64,000 nt of DNA, taken from the NCBI RefSeq assembly GCF_001625305.1, contig NW_017804387.1:789831-853830 (forward strand), in the 5' to 3' direction. Below, piece after piece: positions 52,205-63,880 of the stretch; the stretch's first letter is position 1, and the number at the start of each line of letters is the position of its first letter. The translations under genes and the position numbers were made by a program. The notes under the pieces were generated by a model that had not been told where the DNA came from, made no database searches, and saw nothing but the letters and a program-made list of their open reading frames with translations. Origin of the DNA: Branchiostoma belcheri. Its lineage: Eukaryota; Chordata; Leptocardii; Amphioxiformes; Branchiostomatidae.

Positions 52205-53624
52205 GAATTACCAGTAAGGGCCCTGTCACACTTCTGCGAATAGACTTGCGTATGGGTTGCGTACGGGCAATTTTTTCATACGCAGCTGTACGCAAACTGC
52301 GCACTTCATATGCATCTCAGTCGTTTTGTGTAAGTTTTGTGAACGCCGGCATGCGCACAGCGCACGCACCGCCCGGCTCAGTACGCAGCGTAGTTTTGAG
52401 CATGCCCAAAACTACGCTGCGTACGCTGTTACGCAGTTCATGCGTTTTTAATATGTAATGCATCGGTCAAACACGGTATGAGTACGCTATGTGTTCGTGG
52501 GGGACACGCGGCCCATACGCTGGTCTGCACCTGGAACTGCACCTGTGCATAAGCTGCGTACAATGGACGAATGCATTGCGTACTTACAGCGCTTTAGTAC
52601 CGTTCGTATTGCAACAGGACAGCGCATTGTACGTATTTATAACTAATTAGAAGCGCAAAAGTTGCGTACCGATCTAGATAGCAAACTTGCCGAACACCTG
52701 GGCTACACCCGGGGTACCGGCTCCTCTAGAACCCATGGTTAACAGACCTCCTGGAGCATTTTACGCAAGATGTGACAAATCAAATGAGTTGATTACTATG
52801 TTAAGATTGGCTCTTTCTAATATGTTTTGCTGAAAAGTAGATGATTATTGGGAAAACGTCTTTCCTAGGGTGCAATATGTTTTACAAAAATGCATTTTGA
52901 CACTTTTTAACACAAAAGAACACCCTTGTACCGCCTCCATATCCATACTGCATCAATATATGTAAATTTAACATAAATATTTGCTTTTTGTTGCCTGTAC
53001 TTTGGAATAATGCGCCAGTTGCCTGTTTTTGTGTCGGTAAATTGTATTGTTTGCAGAGATGTGTAGTGTCCATGCTATCTGTGTGTAAGCGAAATCGTAA
53101 ATTGTATGTATTGCAAGTATGGGTGTTTTCATTGTTTTCAAATTATTAAGAGAGGGCATTTCTTGACATCTCCAATTCATCAAGGCTATTAACAGCCTAA
53201 CTTTTTTGTTTGTATAAAGTCCGGGTACGGGGATTTAATTTACCTGACAATATATTACAGGAAATTGACCAGGGCTGGGGCGAAATAGAAACAAACACAT
53301 TTTAACTGAGTTGAGGGCGGCCCATGAATGATTCGCTGCAAATTAAACAGCAAGAAGCATCAGGGAATACGCACACAAGACGCTTGGCATTCGTCGGAAG
53401 TGCGTTAGGCATCCGGTGGGAATACGTTGAGTGCGTCCTGAATACGTTTGGTCTTCGCAATGCATGTGAACGCCATACGGATGTCAAATGCAATCTATTC
53501 GCTGAATTCGTTATTTATACGCTACAAGTGCGTTACAGTAACGTTACGTATTGTGCCTACGGAAGAAATGCCTGTACGCAATTCAAACGCAATGGCTATT
53601 CGCAAAAGTGTGACAGGGCCCTAA
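52205..53624. mobile_element. 1.4-kb non-autonomous DNA transposon
   Basis: Left TAA-GGGCCCTGTCACACTT with CTGCGAATAG. Right CTATTCGCAAAAGTGTGACA with GGGCCC-TAA. The termini are inverted and flanked by TAA, as in the PIF/Harbinger superfamily. The interior has many GCGTACG-type words and no transposase reading frame. It directly abuts the next MITE. Confidence 0.8.
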
Positions 53625-54032
53625 GGCCACAGAAAGTAAATTTTATGGATGACATCCTCCGCAAACTCCAAATCTAATGCGAGCGGGCGAAAAAAAACAA
53701 GGCGGGACGAAAAACGCAAGGTTCCTACATTTTGAAAATTTTGACTCAATCATTGTACAAATGTTTTTGATTCAGTGGGAACATCACATACACACAGCCA
53801 GCATCACATATCACTGCATCAAAGACAAAACATTAAATCAGAGCCTTTTCTTGTTTCCTCTCTTTATAGTTATCTGTCATCCACCTTCCGGCATGGCAAC
53901 AGACATCTTTGCCCATTTTCGACATGTTGACCACTGTCAGAAGGCAACAAAATTTCTTGTTTTCTTTTTTCAAAATCAGGCGAAAATTAATGCGCACATT
54001 GATGTCATCCATAAAATTTACTTGCTGTGGCC
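53625..54032. mobile_element. Harbinger-like MITE (family 1)
   Basis: GGCCACAGAAAGTAAATTTT to TTACTTGCTGTGGCC, with TAA on both sides. It shares the left TAA with the element ending at 53621. Confidence 0.8.
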
Positions 54033-54317
54033 TAACCTTTGTACCCGTCATTTCCTATCAACTATCACAACGAAGCCCAGATGCAACCAGCCGCGACTGG
54101 GAAGCGAATGGACCCCTGTGTGGCCAAAAACCGGTTTTCTGTGCTGAAACACCTGCGACTAGCCCAAGTGATAAATTATGTTTTTGTTCAAGCATTACAA
54201 TTGTAAGATGTGTTTGTGACAGTCTGACTTAAGTCCTATAGTTCATACGCGAAACATGTCATTATTAACGGCCTTTGCGTAGGTTACGTCAGTTAAACAT
54301 TTCAAATTTGTACGTTA

Positions 54318-54718
54318 GGCCACAGCAAGTAATTTTTATGGATGACATCAGCGCGCGCATTAATTTTCGCCTGATTTTGGGAAAAAAAAAGGAATTTTGT
54401 TGCCTTCTGACAGTGGTCACCATGACGAAAATGGGTAAAGATGACTTGCCATGCCAGAAGGTGGATGGTAGATAACTATAAAGAGAGGAGACAAGAAAAG
54501 GCTCTGATGTAATGTTTTGTTTCTTTGATTCAGTGATATGTGATGCTGGCTGTGTATATGTGATGTTCCCACTGAATCAAAACCATTTGTACAATGATTG
54601 ACTCAAAATTTTAAAATTAAGGAACCTTGTTTTTTCGGCTCGCCTTGTTTTTTTTCGCCCGCTCGCATTAGATTTACAGTCTGCGGAGGACGTGATCCAT
54701 AAAATATACTTGCTGTGG
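54318..54718. mobile_element. Harbinger-like MITE (family 1)
   Basis: GGCCACAGCAAGTAATTTTT to TACTTGCTGTGG, in the orientation opposite to 53625-54032. Confidence 0.78.
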
Positions 54719-55534
54719 AAGTCTGCTCTAAATTCTCACAGTTAGTTCAATCTGCTCTACAACAAACTGGGAACTCAGTACTAATCGGATGTTCTCATTA
54801 TCAATTTATCGTAATATTTGCTACGTGAAAACTTGTTTCATAACTTTCGGTATGTAATAATTGCTTTCACAAATCCCAATGCGTTTACCGCCTTTGGCGA
54901 TTAGTACTGCCATCAAGACCCAGGGGACAGAAATATTACTACCTTAAATTGCTTTAAAAAAATCAAACAGTACCAATGGACGGTATCTGTATTTTTCAAC
55001 TTTAGATCTTAAAGAAGAAAGACCAACAAATATATACAGATATGACCTACATTACAACTAGTACTCCATAAATTACTCTGTGTGACATATATGTTGTAGA
55101 CGTTAAATTCTACGAGCACATACGCATGTTGTACTTTGAAACAATTCATTCGAATACACTGATCTAGCTGATAGTCGAATGGCACGGCTGGATGGATAGA
55201 TGAATGATGTGGCTACGTGTATTAATTACATTTAGCAATCCACGTAACTGTGAGAGGTAAAAATACATGAAAGATTTCAAACATATAAAATCAGGTTAAA
55301 GATGAATTTAAGGTCAGTGGGTCAAAACAGTCTTCTTCTTCTTCAATACCTACATATCAGCGTTATTTTAGCTCAATTTCTGCGCCAAGCACCTGTTGTA
55401 CAATCAGAACTTTCTCCCAACCGCTATCCAACCAAGGTTGGCTGAAGTTCGGGAGCATTCTGTCAAGATTTAGGCCACACCAACCTTTTTATTCAAATCA
55501 AATTTGAGTGAAATTTGAGTGAAATCTGCCCCAT

Positions 55535-55795
55535 GAACACATCCCTAACACTGCCGACCTACTCCCGAACATCAGCCAATCACCAGCCAACCATAGCCGA
55601 ACCTTCCTTCCACTACTCCCGAATGTTTACATTTTGAAACATTCGGCTGGCGTAGCCCAACTGTAGTAGCCAACCTCGCCGAACACCAGCCGACCACAGC
55701 CGACCTTACTCCCGACCTACTCCCAACCATGGTTTTGGTTAGCTCGCCAGTGTTCGGGAGGACGCATTCGGATATGTGTGACAAAAACTTTAACA
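55535..55795. mobile_element. Hairpin MITE-like element
   Basis: Sister of 32630-32870. CTACTCCCGAACATCAGCC pairs with inverted GGCTGGTGTTCGG-type sequence, and it is bordered by ACACATCC and GGATATGTGTGAC. Confidence 0.6.
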
Positions 55796-56322
55796 AGTAT
55801 CATGAGATATTTCCTGTTGGTTTACTTCTAGTGTGATTGAAAAATAAGTCGGATTTTTTACAAGAGGTTTTTAACGCACGTCCATCATTCTTAATGCAAA
55901 TTACCACATTTGGCGCACAAGCTTCGAGTAAAGAAATTTTACAACAGAATGCATTTTTGAAACAAGATGAACACATAAGACTGGCAAAACAAACCAAATA
56001 CTCTACAAGACAACTGCCTTAATTACTATCATCACTACATGGATGTCTAACATCTACAAGGAGCGAGCAAAAGTGCGTACAACGCAACTAGTACTTATGT
56101 TAGAATTCTTATCATGTACAAAACAACAGCAAAACGTGCGCACATGCTGTTAGGATATGACTGTAGAACTAGGGTTAAGGGGTTAAGAATGTGAATAGAA
56201 ATAACAACATACCGCTCATGTTGCAGGTTCCCATGTGAAAGATCGGTTGACCATAATTACACCGACTGCATAATTTGAACCGGTCCGACCAGCACGGAAA
56301 CAAACCGCCTGTGTCTGCGTAA

Positions 56323-56709
56323 GGCCACAGCAAGTCAATTTTATGGATGACATCCTTCGCAGACTCCGACTGCGAGCGGGCGAAAAAAAAACAAGGTGGG
56401 ACGAAAAAAACAAGGTTCCTACATTTTAAAATTTTGACTCAATCATTGTACAAATGGTTTTGATTCAGTGGGAACATCACATTTCACTGCATCAAAGTAA
56501 GAAATCAAACATTAAGTCAGAGCCTTTTCTTGTCTCCTCACTTTATAGTTATCTGCCATCCACCTTCCGGCATGGCAACAGACATCTTTGCCCATTTTAG
56601 GCATGGTGACCACTGTCAGAGGGTAACAAAATTTCTTTTTTTTTCTCCAAAATCAGGCGAAAATTAATGCGCGCGCTGATGTCATCTATAAAACTTACTT
56701 GCTGTGGCC
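56323..56709. mobile_element. Harbinger-like MITE (family 1)
   Basis: GGCCACAGCAAGTCAATTTT to AACTTACTTGCTGTGGCC. Confidence 0.78.
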
Positions 56710-56739
56710 TAGTAGGCATGCGCAGATCGAACTTTTTCT

Positions 56740-56960
56740 TTTTTATCATCTTCATGAAAGATGGAGGTATTGTTTTTGGCGCGTCTGTCTGTGTGTCTAT
56801 GTGTCTGTCTGTTTGTCTGTGTGTTTGTGTTTCCAAACATTTGCGGCCAGCATAACTTTTGAACCTTTGGATGGATTGTTGATTGATTGATGATATTTGG
56901 TATGTGGGTAGGTGTTGCAATTGGGTAGGCAAAGGTCAGGGTTGGGACTGCGTCTCTTCC
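56740..56960 (+). repeat. GT-rich dispersed repeat
   Basis: Same family as 13360-13690, starting ATGAAAGATGGAGGTATTGT and running through TGTCTGTTTGTCTGTGTG. Confidence 0.6.
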
Positions 56961-58100
56961 TGTTGTTAGACTATTGTATGGGACTGTGTGTCCAGCCTAG
57001 GTCTATATAGATCTACACACCTGCCACTGCTATTGTTCATAGATATATTTAGCGATATTAAGCTAGATATTCCCTTTCCTGGTTTTTCTCATAGATTTTT
57101 AGGGGGATAAAGAGCTTCTATCAGCTATGTTATAGCCCTGGGTGAGAGTTCATGTCACAATTTTCGGCTGCAGCCAGGCTAGGCCGTTCAAGGCCATTTA
57201 CATGTATTTATTTATTTATTTTAAAGACACATGGGTGGTCCCTTCAGCCTCTTGGGGCTGATTTCCAAGGGAGCCCATGGAATAATATAACATAAAATAA
57301 TAATAATTGAAGCGTAACAGAGAAATCATAAATCAAAATACAAGATCAGTCAGCAGTCAGAGGTGAGATGTCAGAGGTCAAGCTCCAAATAATTCAAACT
57401 TAGGAATAGTAGATCATAAATAATAAAGTACTTGAACATAGTAGTAATAAACCATATTGTACAAATCAAGCAAATAACAAAAAGAATACTTAAATCATAA
57501 TCAGTCAGTGTTCGAAAGGAGTGAAGTGTAAGAAGTTCAGTACTAATCATATTTCAGTCTCTCTATTTTTATGTCAGCAGACTGTTTGTCCCGACCGGTA
57601 CAAGCCGGAATCCTGATCACGCCTTGCGTTTGCTCTTGCAATTCTGTATAAACCGGAAGGTGTCGCTTTATACTGTAACGTGTGATAACAAATTGAATTT
57701 GAGTTTCACTAAATAGTCTGGATGCTAGCCTGGGGCCAATGGCATCTTTTACTGCTTCATTTTAAATTTCAGCACGAATTTATGTGCAATACTCGTATTG
57801 CTGGTAGTATTAAAGAATCACAGATAAAGGTTAACTTTATCAACTTTTTATTTTACCACAGCAAGTCTACAATCTCTCTCTGAACTCTGAATTGAAGAGG
57901 TCATTCCTTCACAGATGTTGATTTGTTCTTTCCACATGTTATGTCATCGTTCTTTCCTCAAACAACGAAATTACACCAAGGAAAATTAAAAACAATAGCA
58001 CGAAATGAAAAAAAAACATAACGTTACAGGTTGCATACTAGTATTCATTTTCACAACTTTGCTCATATGATCATGTAAATCTGTACACCTGTTCTCTTTA

Positions 58101-58494
58101 GGCCATCAGCAGGTAATTTTTATGGATGACATCAGCGCGCGCATTAATTTTCGCCTGATTTTGGGAAAAAAATTCTGTTGCCTTCTGACAGTGGTCAACA
58201 TTCCGAAAATGGGCAAAGATGTCTGTTGCAATGCCGGAATGTGGATGGCAGATAAATATGAAGAGAGGAGACAAGAAAAGACTCTCTGATTTAATGTGTT
58301 TTTTTTACTTTGATGCAGTGATATGTGATGTTCCAACTGAATCAAAACCATTTGTACATGTACCATGAATGAGTCAAAATTTTAAAATGTAGGAACCTTG
58401 TTTTTTTCGGCCCGCCTTGTTTGTTTTTTCGTCCGCTTGCATTAGATTTGGAGTCCGCGGACCATGTCATCCATAAAATTTACATGCTGTGGCC
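58101..58494. mobile_element. Harbinger-like MITE (family 1)
   Basis: GGCCATCAGCAGGTAATTTT to AAATTTACATGCTGTGGCC, flanked by TTA. Confidence 0.78.
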
Positions 58495-59324
58495 TTATGT
58501 ATATCCCATTTGTTCTATATTTTCTTCTGGTGTCTTATAAGCCCACACGAGCCGGGTGCATTAATTAAGCATCATTCATTCGTTCATTCAAACAAGGTTA
58601 TTGGTTCAAACAGGCCTCTACATTGACCTCTGATACAAATTCGAATTCAATTATTGATTCTTACAAATATCATTTACAAAAGAAATTCCTAGCACTTGGT
58701 TGCACTGGCTAATTCACACCTATAACAATTGTCTCGTCCTTATTTTGGGATTTACCAAAAATATACATCTGCATTAACAATTTTACAGACAATAATAACT
58801 TCCTAACTTCCATGCAGAAATAGATACATTCCGGCCTCAAATGTTAAACATTTGTCACAATATAAGTTTCTACAGTTTAGCTCCAGCTCTACTTTACATT
58901 TCACAGTACATGGGCATAGTTTTGTTGTTCAGTTGGACTTCCTTTTTGTCAACCCTTGTCCTGTGGAGTACAACAATTGTCGTTCTGCACAAACAGTACC
59001 ATCTATATAACACCCTGTATAGGTAAAATTTGGGGGTATTTCTCGTGCAACGCATCACACCGCAGCGAAACGCAACGAATCCGGAAGTAACTATGCCACT
59101 GCAGAGCAAAAAAAAATGGGGGTCTATGATCTAATTAAGACATGAAATCATTGAAAAATATTGTGCCAGGAATGCCAGCAGGACAAGGGATAAATTATTT
59201 ATAAATATTAAGTATTGACCAATTTTCGGGCGTTGAAATTGTATATAGTGGACAATTGTATGTATTTAGAAGTCATCGTTATTGCAAGAATGCCTGGATG
59301 GATTCAATGATATCATTTCTTTTT

Positions 59325-60728
59325 GGTACAATTTACATGTGCATATGTTTAGAAAACACACCTTAGTTGATGTTGTTGGTATGTTTCTCTTTGGTACAAT
59401 TTACACGTGCATATGTTTAGAAAACACATCTTAGTTGATATTGTTGGTTTGTTTCTCTTTGGTACAATTTGACATATGTTTACAAAACACATCTTAGTTG
59501 ATGTTGTTGGTATGTTTCTCTTTGGTACAATTTGACATATGTTTACAAAACACAACTTAGTTGATGTTGTTGGTTTGTTTCATTTTGGTACAATTTACAC
59601 GTGCATATGTTACAAAACACACCTTAGTTGATGTTGTTGGTATGTTTCACTTTGGTACAATTTACACGTGCATATGTTACAAAACACACCTTAGTTGATG
59701 TTGATGTATGTTTCTCTTTGGTACAATTTGACATATGTTTACAAAACACACCTTAGTTGATGTTGTTGGTTTGTTTCTCTTTGGTACAATTTGACATATG
59801 TTTACAAAACACATCTTAGTTGATGTTGTTGGTATGTTTCTCTTTGGTATAATTTGACATATGTTTACAAAACAAAACTTAGTTGATGTTGTTGGTATGT
59901 TTCACTTTGGTACAATTTGACATATGTTTACAAAACACAACTTAGTTGATGTTGTTGGTTTGTTTCATTTTGGTACAATTTACACGTGCATATGTTACAA
60001 AACACATCTTAGTTGATGTTGTTGGCATGTTTCACTTTGGTACAATTTGACATATGTTTACAAAACACACCTTAGTTGATGTTGTTGGTATGTTTCACTT
60101 TGGTACAATTTGCATGTGCATATGTTACAAACACACCTTAGTTGATTTTGTTGGTATGCTTCTCTTTGGCACAATTTGGATGTGCATATGTTTACAAAAC
60201 ACATCTTAGTTGATGTTGTTGGTATGTTTCACTTTGGTACAATTTGCATGTGCATATGTTACAAAACACATCTTAGGTGATGTTGTTGGTATGTTTCACT
60301 TTGGTACATTTGCATGTGCATATGTTACAAAACACACCTTAGTTGATTTTGTTGGTATGTTTCACTTTGGTACAATTTGCATGTGCATATGTTACAAAAC
60401 ACATCTTAGGTGATGTTGTTGGTATGTTTCACTTTGGTACAATTTGCATGTGCATATGTTTACAAAACACATCTTAGTTCATGTTGTTGGTATGTTTCAC
60501 TTTGGTACAATTTACACGTGCATATGTTACAAAACACATCTTAGTTGATGTTGTTGGTATGTTTCACTTTGGTACAATTTGACATATGTTTACAAAACAC
60601 ACCTTAGTTGATTTTGTTGGTATGTTTCACTTTGGTACAATTTGCATGTGCATATGTTTACAAAACACATCTTAGTTGATGTTGTTGGTATGTTTCACTT
60701 TGGTACAATTTGACATATGTTTACAAAA
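59325..60728. repeat. Minisatellite of about 60 bp downstream of gene C
   Basis: Some 23 copies of a unit holding CTTAGTTGATGTTGTTGGTA, TGTTTCACTTTGGTACAATT and CATATGTTTACAAAACACA. Unit length varies between about 57 and 64 bp. Two spacer versions alternate (TTACACGTGCATATG and TTGACATATG). Short frames through it are not genes. Confidence 0.93.
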
Positions 60729-60729
60729 C

Positions 60730-60960
60730 ACATGGAAACAGTTCCCATGGATACAGTATCCATGGAGGCAGCATCCATGGAGACATTATTCATGGTAGTA
60801 TCCATGGAAACAGTTCCCATGGAGACAGTATCCATGGAGGCAGTATCTATAGAGACAGTATCCATGGAGGCAGCATCCATGGAGGCAGCATCCACGGAGA
60901 CAGTATCCATGAAGACATCCATGGAGGCAGTATCCATGGAGGCAGTATCCAAGTGTCTAA
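60730..60960. repeat. 15-bp CCATGG minisatellite
   Basis: Units such as ATCCATGGAGGCAGT and ATCCATGGAGACAGT repeat in tandem, each with an NcoI-type CCATGG palindrome. The array follows directly on the 60-bp minisatellite and ends about 90 bp before the gene C stop codon. Confidence 0.9.
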
Positions 60961-61050
60961 CCAATGGATACCGCCTCGCCATCATATAAACTACTTGGAG
61001 ATTACAGTTAACCCTTCCAATCACGCAAGGGCCACCTTCCTACTGCATAC

Positions 61051-61925
61051 TCAGTAGCGGGTGAACACAATGATGGCATTACCCTTATCCACAACCAACT
61101 GCCCACTAGGGCCCACTGCGATGGCATCTGGTTTGCCAACGTAGGGATGCGGGCTGTTAGTGATAGTGATATAGCGGACATACCTCCCCTGGCTAGTGTA
61201 GACCACTACGCGCCTGTTTTCTGAGTCCGCCACCAGGACGTGACCGGATGAAGGGTCGACACAGATGCCTTCGGGACGATTCAGGCGGCCGCCGCTCCTT
61301 CCCGGACTTCCGAACTTCCCCTTGTACTTTCCGTCTTCGTCAAAGATGTAGATGGTGTGAGTGCCCCAGTCGGAGACGTAGATCTTCCCATTCCCGTCAG
61401 TGGCGACGTGCTTCGGCGTCTTCATCCGCGCGCGGGGCACCTGCGGCTGCTGCCCGACTTCCCACAGTAGGTTACCGTCAGGCCGGAAGGCTTGCAGGCC
61501 GCCACGGTACCCGTCAGACCAGGTAACATACACATGCAAGCCCACGGCCATGCCACGGGGCGGCCCCCGTGATGCAGCCTCAGGGAGATCAAACTTGGTT
61601 TTCAGATTGCCTTCCCTGTCGAACTGCACCACGGTGTCGGTGGTGCGAGGGTACCCATTCATGAAGACCCACAGGTGGCCATCTCTGTCGATGGACACCT
61701 GAGATGGATCCTTTCCTGGGTACCCCAGCCCTGGCGCGTCCTGTGGGAACTCGTGCAGAAAGCCGCCTGCCATGCTGTACACTTGGAGGCGCGCTTGGTT
61801 CGCTGCGGCCACCCAGATCTTGTTGTCGGGGGAAACCGCGACTGCACGCACGGTGCGCAGTTTGCCGGGCCCCGACTCATCGCTGAAGGGGATGACGTAG
61901 GTCTTGCTGCCCTGGTCAGACGTTG
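61051..61925 (-). CDS. Gene C last exon: NHL propeller
   Basis: Acceptor TTTATTTTGCAG, entering in phase 1. Each blade has the D/P-G-x-hydrophobic-V-A/S-D pattern, and the last closes as KGNAIIVFTRY then stop. GC content is much higher than in the flanking DNA, as expected for a conserved coding exon. Confidence 0.92.
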
Positions 61926-62605
61926 CTGCAAAATAAATAAACAAACAAATGAAAATAAATAGAACTAATCGCATTATTAATTCCGTTGGATTGTCAAATC
62001 AACAGTTGTTGATTAAATCATTAATGTCCAATGTCGTACTTACTGCAGCAATAATAGTACTAATAGAAACAACCAGTTGCCTTTTACTTGTGACATGAAC
62101 TGTCCGATATCAGCAAAGTGATAGTTAGATGTACTAAATCATTATTAGTGTAGTGTCATAGGAGTACACAAAAACGTACCGAGCAAAAAATAGAATTAGA
62201 AAGGCAACATTTCCAAAGCAAATGCATAATGTTTACATTAGCATATGGTCTGCCCTGTTAATTCCAAACACATTCATAATATATATGGTCAGACAGGAGT
62301 CTAAATCCCTCCTGCTATAAAATTGCAACATGATGTAACCCAGCACTAGTTACCATGGTGACAGACGTCTGCTTCAGGTCATTATTGACCTTAGTTGTTT
62401 GGAGAAGAAGCAAAACTGAGCAAAAACAAGAAGTTTTCCTTCGGTATGTAAACATAATAAAAATGTATCAATTTTATTTTAGGACAAAGTGTGATGACAA
62501 ACCTTCCTTGGTGGTGAAGTCCGGCTTGTTGGTGGGTGCAGGTCCTGCCGCCCCCCTCCCCACCGTGACGCCGTGCGGGGGAACACGCCCGGGGACCGGA
62601 GTCAC
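61051..62605 (-). CDS. Gene C: NHL-repeat beta-propeller protein, last two exons (partial)
   Basis: Exons 62503-62605 and 61051-61925 join in phase 1 (KE/A-TSDQG) and end at TGA 61053-61051. The 290-residue terminal exon holds about six NHL-type blades: AVAVSPDNKIWVAAAN, VSIDRDGHLWVFMNGYP, GMAVGLHVYVTWSDGYRG, HVATDGNGKIYVSDWGTH, GICVDPSSGHVLVADSEN and AIAVGPSGQLVVDKGN. NHL propellers bind RNA or proteins, for example in TRIM2/3/32/71-type ubiquitin ligases. No RING, B-box or filamin exon is inside the window, so TRIM membership cannot be claimed. Upstream exons lie right of the window. Confidence 0.88.
62503..62605 (-). CDS. Gene C penultimate exon: Pro/Gly-rich linker
   Basis: Acceptor GACCGTTCAG, donor G/GTTTGT, phases 0 to 1. 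It encodes VTPVPGRVPPHGVTVGRG and AAGPAPTNKPDFTTKE, a linker before the propeller. Confidence 0.78.
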
Positions 62606-62638
62606 CTGAACGGTCAGAATGGGTCAAATTGTAAACAT

Positions 62639-63004
62639 ACTAACCGGCATTCACGAGTTACCCATCCCCAGAATGCAACGCGAAAACAAGTGGTCTAAAC
62701 GTCATTTGCATAGGGCTGGAAGGCATCGGAATGATCCTGTTGACGTTAAACAGCTTGTTTTTCACTGTGTTTTGAGGTGTTGGGGTATTTTATGCTCAAC
62801 ATTAATTGAATTACTATGGATCGAATCTGACAATGAATAGAGAATAACGTTTTTTAGTTCTTCTCAACATGGAACATGTTCAAACCACAGTGAAAAACAA
62901 GCTGTTTAACATCAACAGGATCATTCCGATGCCTTCCAGTCCTATGCAAATAATGTTTAGACCCCTGTTTTCGCAATGCATTCTGGGGATGGGAAACTCG
63001 TGAA
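62639..63004. mobile_element. Long inverted-repeat element with octamer motifs
   Basis: The left arm (62639-62775) and right arm (62885-63004) are complementary over roughly 120 bp, for example AAGGCATCGGAATGATCCTG against CAGGATCATTCCGATGCCTT. Each arm contains ATTTGCAT or ATGCAAAT. It lies in the gene C intron. Confidence 0.85.
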
Positions 63005-63174
63005 TTGGTGGATCGAGCAATTTCTCTATCACCTCAATTTCCGTGTCTGACTTCCCTTAGTATAAAGTGGTCTATCAGGAAAAATTGAGACACATGGTCC
63101 CAAGGACACAAAGAGTTCCATGGTTTTAAGATCTAACGTTATACTGCTATACATACATATTTGTTACATATGTC

Positions 63175-63355
63175 ACAGGGGAGATTGGAATCCAGGGGGA
63201 TCTGGAATCCTCCTAGGGGAGATTGGAATCCAGATATTCAGATCCCAGTTTTGTAGAAAAAAAAACTTGAATTCCAGTCTCCCCTAGGGGAGATAGGGAT
63301 TCCAATCTCCCCTAGGAGGATTCCGGATCCCCCTGGATTCCAATCTCCCCTGTGA
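63175..63355. repeat. Near-perfect palindrome around GGGGAGATTGGAATCC
   Basis: CAGGGGAGATTGGAATCCAG on the left mirrors CTGGATTCCAATCTCCCCTG on the right. CCTAGGGGAG units repeat inside. It is capable of a roughly 85-bp hairpin. Confidence 0.88.
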
Positions 63356-63439
63356 CAAATATACATATTATCATTGATGCTGTTTATCTGCATGCTAAGT
63401 TTGGATATCGGTGATATGGCTAAGAAGTAAGTAATTACC

Positions 63440-63471
63440 TTCGCCAAGAAGGTTATGTTTTCAGGGGCGTT

Positions 63472-63517
<46 letters not shown>

Positions 63518-63880
63518 TGTCTGTCAACACGATAACTTGAGAAGGTCTTGATGGATTGTCTTGATACTTGGTAGGTGGGTAGGTCTTGATGAGACCTCAA
63601 AATGATTAGATTTTGGGCCACCTGGCGGCTTGTCATGGTACTGCAGCAGAACTTCCGGTTTTGATATCTCATGATCCAGACATGCTAGGGTGACGAAATT
63701 TAGATGGTAGATAGCTCTTGTGCTGGGGATGAAGTGACAAGAGTTTGAGTCCCCTAGTTGCTTGCTCTAGAACTGCAGGGGGGTTTAATGGACAAATGTT
63801 TAAAGATGGATGGATCATCGTGATTTTTGGTATGTAGGTAGCTTGAGTGATGCTTGACATAATGATATTACAATTATGCA
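63440..63880 (+). repeat. GT-rich dispersed repeat
   Basis: A (GT)n run at 63478-63515 is followed by the family block GGTACTGCAGCAGAACTTCC. Confidence 0.7.

Larger units (their letters stand above)
51250..61050. other. Intergenic region between genes B and C
   Basis: I found no exon with domain-like translation or paired splice sites. It holds transposon remnants (listed separately) and AT-rich DNA at 54720-55500, 57000-58080 and 58500-59280 with nothing recognised. The gene B promoter should lie just right of 51249, but no TATA-like box was evident. Confidence 0.6.

Noticed and set aside
52189-52458. Plus-strand 89-codon frame
   Set aside because: It lies within the termini and word-rich interior of a DNA transposon. 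No transposase motif was seen.
53302-53677. Overlapping frames on both strands near the right end of the 1.4-kb element
   Set aside because: Repeat interior with mirrored codon patterns and no domain similarity.
59325-60728. CRISPR-like or coding repeat
   Set aside because: Tandem minisatellite with variable spacer versions and no distinct spacers.
61248-61962. Several plus-strand frames of 60-100 codons
   Set aside because: They are antisense shadows of the GC-rich NHL exon and have no domain-like pattern.
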